Part shown: in pieces, positions 8,101-10,942 of the stretch
How the letters are laid out: the number at the start of each line of letters is the position of its first letter
How positions within the stretch are numbered: the first letter of the stretch is position 1
Source of the DNA: JADFNO01 sp965369945
GTDB lineage: Bacteria > Planctomycetota > Phycisphaerae > Phycisphaerales > SM1A02
DNA length: 10,942 bases
NCBI GenBank assembly: GCA_965369945.1
Contig: CBDUST010000139.1
Coordinates: 1 to 10,942 of the forward strand
Direction: 5' to 3'
Made by a program: the position numbers and the translations under genes
The notes under the pieces: generated by a model
What the model was told of the DNA's origin: nothing
The model's database searches: none
The model's input: only the letters and a program-made list of their open reading frames with translations

Positions 8101-8950
8101 GCACCGTGTTCTCGATCGCTTCGGGAATGTCCGCAAACAGCTCAGCCATCTCCGCCGGCGACTTCACGTACAACTGCTTGGAATATCGCAGCCGACCCGG
8201 ATCGTCCTTCGTGCGCCCCATCGAAATGCAGCACAGCGTGTCGTGAAGGTCGTGATCCGCAGCCGTCATAAAGTGCGCGTCATTATCAGCAACGATCGGC
8301 AGATCAAGATCACTGGCCAGCCGCAACAGCAACGGATTGATCCGCTCTTGATCGGGCGTGTCATGCCGCTGAAGCTCGACGTAGAACCTCGGCTCGCCGC
8401 GCTCGTTGGGGGCGAACGTCTCAGCATGCCATTTCGCTTCGCGCAGCGCTGCTTCATAATGCGCCTCGTTGTTGGTTTGGGCATAGTGCAAGAGAGCTTG
8501 CGCTAGTGAACTACCCAGATGCCCGTTGATGGCGATCAAGCCGTCGGACCATCTGCTCAGCGTGGACTTGTCCATCCTCGGCCGATAGTAAAAACCGTTG
8601 ATGAACGAGTCGGTGCTGAGCTTGATCAGGTTCTCCCACCCGGTGTTGTTCTCAGCGAGCAGAACAAGGTGATGGCTGCCCTCGGCGATGCCTCCGCTGG
8701 TCTTCTCGCGGCGATCACCCGGGGCCACGTACGCCTCGATGCCGAGAATCGGCTTGATCCCCGCTGCGGTCGCCTTGGAATAGAGCTCGACCGCCCCGTG
8801 GATGTTGCCATGGTCAGTCACCGCCACCGCATCCATTCCCAGCTGCTTGACGTGATGAACCAGTCGATCGATGCGATTGGCCCCATCCAACAGCGAGTAT
8901 TCGCTGTGCAGGTGCAGGTGAACGAATTGCGGCTCGGTCGTTGTATCCAT
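5108..8950 (-). CDS. dnaE: DNA polymerase III alpha subunit
   Basis: DnaE is the replicative DNA-synthesising subunit. The 1280-residue product starts with a PHP domain (about 9-290) that keeps metal-ligand candidates H13, H15, D22, H47, E72, H94, D224 and H226, with H144 where relatives have Cys. The C-family palm follows: RGSGVG (426-431), PDIDID with catalytic D465/D467, and KMDFLGL with D617. Fingers motifs include ALYRPGPM, YGIMVYQEQVM and FAGYGFNKSHSTGYS. A helix-hairpin-helix-like segment precedes QMNIF (1012-1016), a beta-clamp binding motif placed like E. coli QADMF. An OB-fold region (VRSRIVQRGRSAGQK) and a C-terminal domain finish the chain. It is longer than most DnaE proteins (about 1160-1200), partly from an extra segment near 304-353. 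ATG at 8950 fits the family N-terminus, though no strong Shine-Dalgarno is visible. It converges with the signalling genes. Confidence 0.97.
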   Translation of the reverse strand: MDTTTEPQFVHLHLHSEYSLLDGANRIDRLVHHVKQLGMDAVAVTDHGNIHGAVELYSKATAAGIKPILGIEAYVAPGDRREKTSGGIAEGSHHLVLLAENNTGWENLIKLSTDSFINGFYYRPRMDKSTLSRWSDGLIAINGHLGSSLAQALLHYAQTNNEAHYEAALREAKWHAETFAPNERGEPRFYVELQRHDTPDQERINPLLLRLASDLDLPIVADNDAHFMTAADHDLHDTLCCISMGRTKDDPGRLRYSKQLYVKSPAEMAELFADIPEAIENTVRIADRCNVELDFSTSHTPIVKVERDVAKNSDEASPEAIVEHENRGTTEWFMAFCSQFTLHPFDSTVDDTSPEVLKAQCDQALGELCLAGLEWRYGIDGITDEIRERLARELHILAEKGISAYFLIVWDFVNWARQRGIPATARGSGVGTMVGYVLGLSNACPIEYGLLFERFTDPDRSEYPDIDIDICQDGRAQVIDYVRQKYGHVAQIITYGRLKAKAAIKDVARVMGLSPREGQRLSNLVPSELNITIDAALDKEPEFRREYETKELVRKVVDAAKGLEGHARHAGVHAAGVVIATQPLDTIVPLYRTTGNEDTVTQWDGPTCEKMGLLKMDFLGLRTLSTLERARKLIGEALPEKAVWQAVGRGEGDGPHPLDLERLECNDPSVLALFQRGDTAGVFQFESAGMRRLLKDMKPDRLEDLIAANALYRPGPMELIPQYTARKLGREPVPKAHAIVEQYTAETYGIMVYQEQVMQILHGLGDIPLRSAYTLIKAISKKNRKVINAQRSKFLDGAHSKGLSKEQADDLFDLILNFAGYGFNKSHSTGYSIIAYQTAYLKTYFPNQYMAALLTFESAARKVESWVGYLEDCKQVVFADHEPDRPHIGVEVKPPDVNLSDVEFSVVFMKDELHDAWHGHVRFGLNAIRGSGGAAVEAIVGERKTNGAFRSILDFCERVDLHKVNKATIEALVKSGAFDSIHSVPERSAVFAAIAEAINAGQSAAADRRDGQMNIFAAAEATDATTDKGNRPLPKVPPWDEPTTLAFEKETLGRHVSGHPLDQYAQIIELYCPVDIAAAKQLPNDSEATLCGVLTQVRSRIVQRGRSAGQKMAILGLQDKRASLEAVVFSDAYKEFGHVLQTDAVVALRGKVDHSRGDLNLVVDQVIPIDEVANYFATRLELDFLDDPAHEPLEKTMHRIEEVLRSATSAPRGNGGGGVDVRLLVQTSGKRIEMKPLGMRIVPDGQLVQRLGQILSPRCVRLVGGATLGSRRNPNTVKSR

Positions 8951-8975
8951 TATCTTGTATTCGGTGGCGGTCGGT

Positions 8976-9010
8976 TAGCCTATATATAGTAGAGGCTACA
9001 AAGCGTAGCC
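8976..9010 (-). promoter_or_regulatory. AT-rich promoter-like patch with nested TAGCC/GGCTA repeats upstream of dnaE
   Basis: A stretch TATATATAG (8981-8989) stands out in GC-rich surroundings and lies 31-39 bases upstream of the dnaE start. Read on the minus strand it could supply a -10 element, but no good -35 is found 16-18 bases away (best is TGGCTA). It is flanked by TAGCC (8976-8980) and GGCTAC (8994-8999), and the latter forms a 6-bp inverted repeat with GTAGCC (9005-9010) around AAAGC. A repressor site over the dnaE promoter is plausible. The repeats are visible; promoter activity is inference. Confidence 0.35.
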
Positions 9011-9160
9011 ACATCAGAATACCGTGCCCGGCGTTGACTGGATACCGGCCGGATAATGTGTGAATATTCTTCCGGTAAACAGCCGCCCCAACTCCGAATA
9101 GGATCGTGGGAGGACGGCGAATTACCCGCCTCACCTGTCATGACGAGCAGGTTATTTGCC

Positions 9161-9448
9161 ATGGATCGAGTCGTTCGCATCCAGACGTTCACCACCGAGC
9201 AGCGGCAGCGCGCCGTCCGTAGCTATCGATGGCTCGCAGCTCAGCCCGGTTGGGTGGTTCGGCTAGCGCTGGTGATCTTCGTGCTGGTGATCGGACTACC
9301 GCTTCTGCTGCTCGCGGTTGTCGCGGTGATTGCCGCGGTCATCGTGCTTACAGGGTTGGCGCTCATCAACGCCGGCATCGCCAAACTGCGCCGCCTACTG
9401 CCCAAGCGCGACGGCCGATCGAATGTGCGTGTGATCCGAAGGGACTGA
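9161..9448 (+). CDS. Small two-helix membrane protein of unknown function
   Basis: The 95-residue product starts with a charged, Arg/Gln-containing segment (about 1-27). It then has an almost continuous hydrophobic stretch of roughly 45 residues (VVRLALVIFVLVIG, then LPLLLLAVVAVIAAVIVLTGLAL read as separate parts), long enough for two closely spaced transmembrane helices. The tail is basic (KLRRLLPKRDGRSNVRVIRRD). Positive charge on both ends suggests a hairpin with both termini in the cytoplasm. I do not recognise a family. In-frame ATGs also occur at 9056 and 9140. I prefer 9161 because GAGCAGG lies just upstream (9145-9151) and the earlier residues look non-conserved, but 9140 is possible. 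It is divergent from dnaE and ends before a strong hairpin, which supports a real transcription unit. Confidence 0.65.
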   Translation: MDRVVRIQTFTTEQRQRAVRSYRWLAAQPGWVVRLALVIFVLVIGLPLLLLAVVAVIAAVIVLTGLALINAGIAKLRRLLPKRDGRSNVRVIRRD

Positions 9449-9462
9449 ACGACAACCGGACG

Positions 9463-9484
9463 CCCACGGATACCAATCCGTGGG
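9463..9484. terminator. Bidirectional terminator hairpin between convergent genes
   Basis: CCCACGGAT (9463-9471) and ATCCGTGGG (9476-9484) form a perfect 9-bp stem with a four-base ACCA loop. It lies in the 55-base gap between the stop of the membrane-protein gene (9448) and the stop of the convergent TPR gene (9504), the classic place for a shared terminator. The sequence after it on the plus strand is pyrimidine-rich (TCTCTCCC) rather than a clean T-run, so efficiency may be modest. Confidence 0.65.
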
Positions 9485-9503
9485 TCTCTCCCTGTCCGTT
9501 CTC

Positions 9504-10679
9504 CTACCCCTCGATGTCTGCCACAAACTGCTCGAAGCGTGGATCGCCGCGCAAACTATCCAAATCCGAATCTGAGCGCAGCGGTTCGGCGAGATCAAAT
9601 CCGGCTGCCCGTGATTCCTCGAGCGCCTTTAGCGCCTTGTCGGTTCGCCCGGTGAGGGCATACGCACACGCGAGATTGTAAAGCGAGACTCCCTTGAACT
9701 GCTCAAACGACGCTGCCTTCTGGTGCGCGCTGATCGCCTTCTCATAATCCCCGCTCATGTGCAGACAGTACGACAGGCCGAACCAAGACGCTGCGCTGTC
9801 CGGTTCATTCTCGATGACCGCCTCATATGCGGCAACGGCCGCTTGCCAGTCGCCAGCTTGCTGAAGCTGACGCGCTACATCTATAGAAGGTGCCTTTACG
9901 AGAGACTCGGACGGTCCGGCAGCTTCCACTTCGTCGGGCGGCACGCTCGAATCGCCCTCATTGCCGAGCCATTGCTGGAGCATCGCAGCGATCCCCGCGA
10001 ACCGCTCATCGTTTGCCAGCCGTTCTTGCAGTTGAACGAGTATCTGCCGGCCCCGGCCAGCGGCCATCTGAAGCAGGCCTGATATCTGTTGCTTGGCTTG
10101 AGGCGCTCGCTGCATAATGAATTGGCGCAAACCCCCGATCGCCTGCTGAAACCCGCCGCCCCCGTCAACCGGCTCATTCTCGAGCAGGGCCGCAAATCGA
10201 GGATCCCCGCGCAGCGACTCAAGATCGGGGTCCTCCTCAACGCGGCCGCGCAAAGCGAAACCCGCAGCCTGTGAGCGCGCCAATGCCTCCAAGGCAGCGT
10301 CCGGCCGATCAGTCAGCGCCAGTGCACATCCCAGGTTGTATAGCGCAATGCCGTGATACTCGTCGAACGTGGCCGCTCTTTGATTCACCTCGATCGATTC
10401 TTCGGGCCGGCCGTCGGCAAGCAGGCAATAGCCCAGGTAGAACCACGCGGCCCCGTTCTCGGGATCGTGATTCGTGATCTCACGCCAGGCAACAGCCGCC
10501 TCTTCCCATCGCCCAGCCCCCTGTAACGCCCGAGCCTCGTCAACGGTCGGGGTGTCGCTCTGACCTGATTCGACTGGTGTTGAGGCCGGTGGTTGTGCCA
10601 GTACCGCGGTGCCCGGCACTCCGATGGCGATCAGAACCGCCCACGCTACCGCCACAGTCTGTTTGATTGGTCGCTTCAT
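9504..10679 (-). CDS. Exported TPR protein with a duplicated module
   Basis: The 391-residue product has a typical signal peptide: a KRPIK n-region, a hydrophobic core to about residue 27, and a likely signal peptidase I cut after VLA (A28/Q29). It should lie in the periplasm or equivalent compartment. Two TPR-containing modules (49-166 and 269-386) align without gaps at an offset of 220 residues; I count about 58 identities in 118. Each includes YCL and YNLxCAxALT motifs and ends in SLRGDPRF. Between them is a ~100-residue linker with a Gly run (173-176) and Gln-rich, probably helical sequence. TPRs mediate protein-protein contacts; no enzymatic domain is seen. I chose ATG at 10679 over the in-frame ATG at 10703 because AAGGAGGAG (10687-10695) is correctly placed before it. 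The partner is unknown. Confidence 0.88.
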   Translation of the reverse strand: MKRPIKQTVAVAWAVLIAIGVPGTAVLAQPPASTPVESGQSDTPTVDEARALQGAGRWEEAAVAWREITNHDPENGAAWFYLGYCLLADGRPEESIEVNQRAATFDEYHGIALYNLGCALALTDRPDAALEALARSQAAGFALRGRVEEDPDLESLRGDPRFAALLENEPVDGGGGFQQAIGGLRQFIMQRAPQAKQQISGLLQMAAGRGRQILVQLQERLANDERFAGIAAMLQQWLGNEGDSSVPPDEVEAAGPSESLVKAPSIDVARQLQQAGDWQAAVAAYEAVIENEPDSAASWFGLSYCLHMSGDYEKAISAHQKAASFEQFKGVSLYNLACAYALTGRTDKALKALEESRAAGFDLAEPLRSDSDLDSLRGDPRFEQFVADIEG

Positions 10680-10686
10680 TTTATTG

Positions 10687-10695
10687 CTCCTCCTT
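10687..10695 (-). promoter_or_regulatory. Strong ribosome binding site of the TPR gene
   Basis: On the minus strand AAGGAGGAG precedes the ATG at 10679 with seven bases between. It is the best Shine-Dalgarno match in the window. It decides the start codon, because it lies inside the reading frame that would otherwise begin at 10703. Confidence 0.8.
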
Positions 10696-10703
10696 GCGGG
10701 CAT

Positions 10704-10942
10704 CCTGGCCCAGCAGTCTTTATCGATCGCGCTCGCATCCCATCGATCCCGCCAACGTCTACTTGGGATTTTTCCGCCCTCGGCTATCAGTTCGAGCCGT
10801 TTTTCTCGAATTCATGGCGAAGCCGAAGGCCGATCGAACGTGTGAGTGACATGCCTTGACCGTTTCGGGGCAGAGCATGCTTCCGCGCAGTCTTCCCGTT
10901 TAGAAACTGTTTCACAACCGATACAAACGCCGATGAATGAAC
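10704..10942. other. Leader/intergenic region upstream of the TPR gene; no convincing gene
   Basis: Short plus-strand frames cross this stretch but lack ribosome sites and recognisable protein character. Visible elements are two GATCGAT-containing sites near 10723 and 10742, a weak plus-strand hairpin CGGCT (10781-10785) / AGCCG (10795-10799) followed by TTTTT (10800-10804), and a small dyad GAAAC-T-GTTTC (10903-10913). The TPR gene's promoter must lie here or beyond the right edge, but I cannot pick a good -35/-10 pair. An ATG at 10933 is too near the edge to judge. Confidence 0.4.

Noticed and set aside
9034..9057. Promoter from TTGACT (9034-9039) and GATAAT (9052-9057) for the small membrane gene
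   Set aside because: Both hexamers are close to consensus, but the spacer is only 12 bases, too short for a standard sigma-70 promoter.
10781..10804. Plus-strand hairpin plus TTTTT as an intrinsic terminator
   Set aside because: The stem is only 5 bp with a 9-base loop and no plus-strand gene reads into it.

Overview
The window looks like a chromosomal segment of a GC-rich, free-living bacterium, most likely a member of the Planctomycetota. I base the lineage guess on the style of the proteins: an HDOD domain joined to a histidine kinase, a MerR/excisionase-type helix-turn-helix joined to a receiver, secreted TPR proteins ending in a 'DLxSLRGDPRF'-type motif, and a long actinobacterial-like DnaE. 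No rRNA or other marker in the window tests it. There is no tRNA, rRNA, CRISPR array, transposase or integrase, and no obvious compositional break, so it reads as resident DNA rather than an island.

Layout. Positions 1-62 hold the tail of an unidentified gene. It is followed by tsaB (77-760, +), one of the proteins that make the t6A modification of tRNA. Next is a run of three co-directional signalling genes. The first (951-1553) is a response regulator with its DNA-binding domain in front of the receiver. The second (1596-3863) is a soluble HDOD-GAF-type histidine kinase. The third (3940-5091) has a receiver that has lost acid-pocket and lysine residues, followed by a coiled coil and a GAF-like domain. 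A perfect 8-bp dyad lies just upstream of the first of these genes. Converging on this block, with only 16 bases between the stop codons, is a full-length dnaE (5108-8950, -). It encodes the replicative DNA polymerase III alpha subunit with an apparently intact PHP proofreading site.

Upstream of dnaE is a 210-base divergent region with an AT-rich promoter-like patch inside short inverted repeats. It leads to a small two-helix membrane protein (9161-9448, +). A strong hairpin at 9463-9484 separates that gene from a convergent gene (9504-10679, -) for an exported TPR protein. That protein consists of two copies of one ~118-residue module, exactly 220 residues apart. The last ~260 bases are the leader of the TPR gene plus sequence in which I see no convincing gene.

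How the genes work together. tsaB and dnaE are independent housekeeping genes. The three signalling genes plausibly form one cytoplasmic pathway: the kinase senses through HDOD and GAF-like regions, the HTH-receiver protein is the likely DNA-binding output, and the third protein may be a phosphorylation-independent partner or second sensor. This cassette is the most unusual part of the window. Its domain architectures are unorthodox, but each part belongs to a known family, and I do not see a wholly new type of system.
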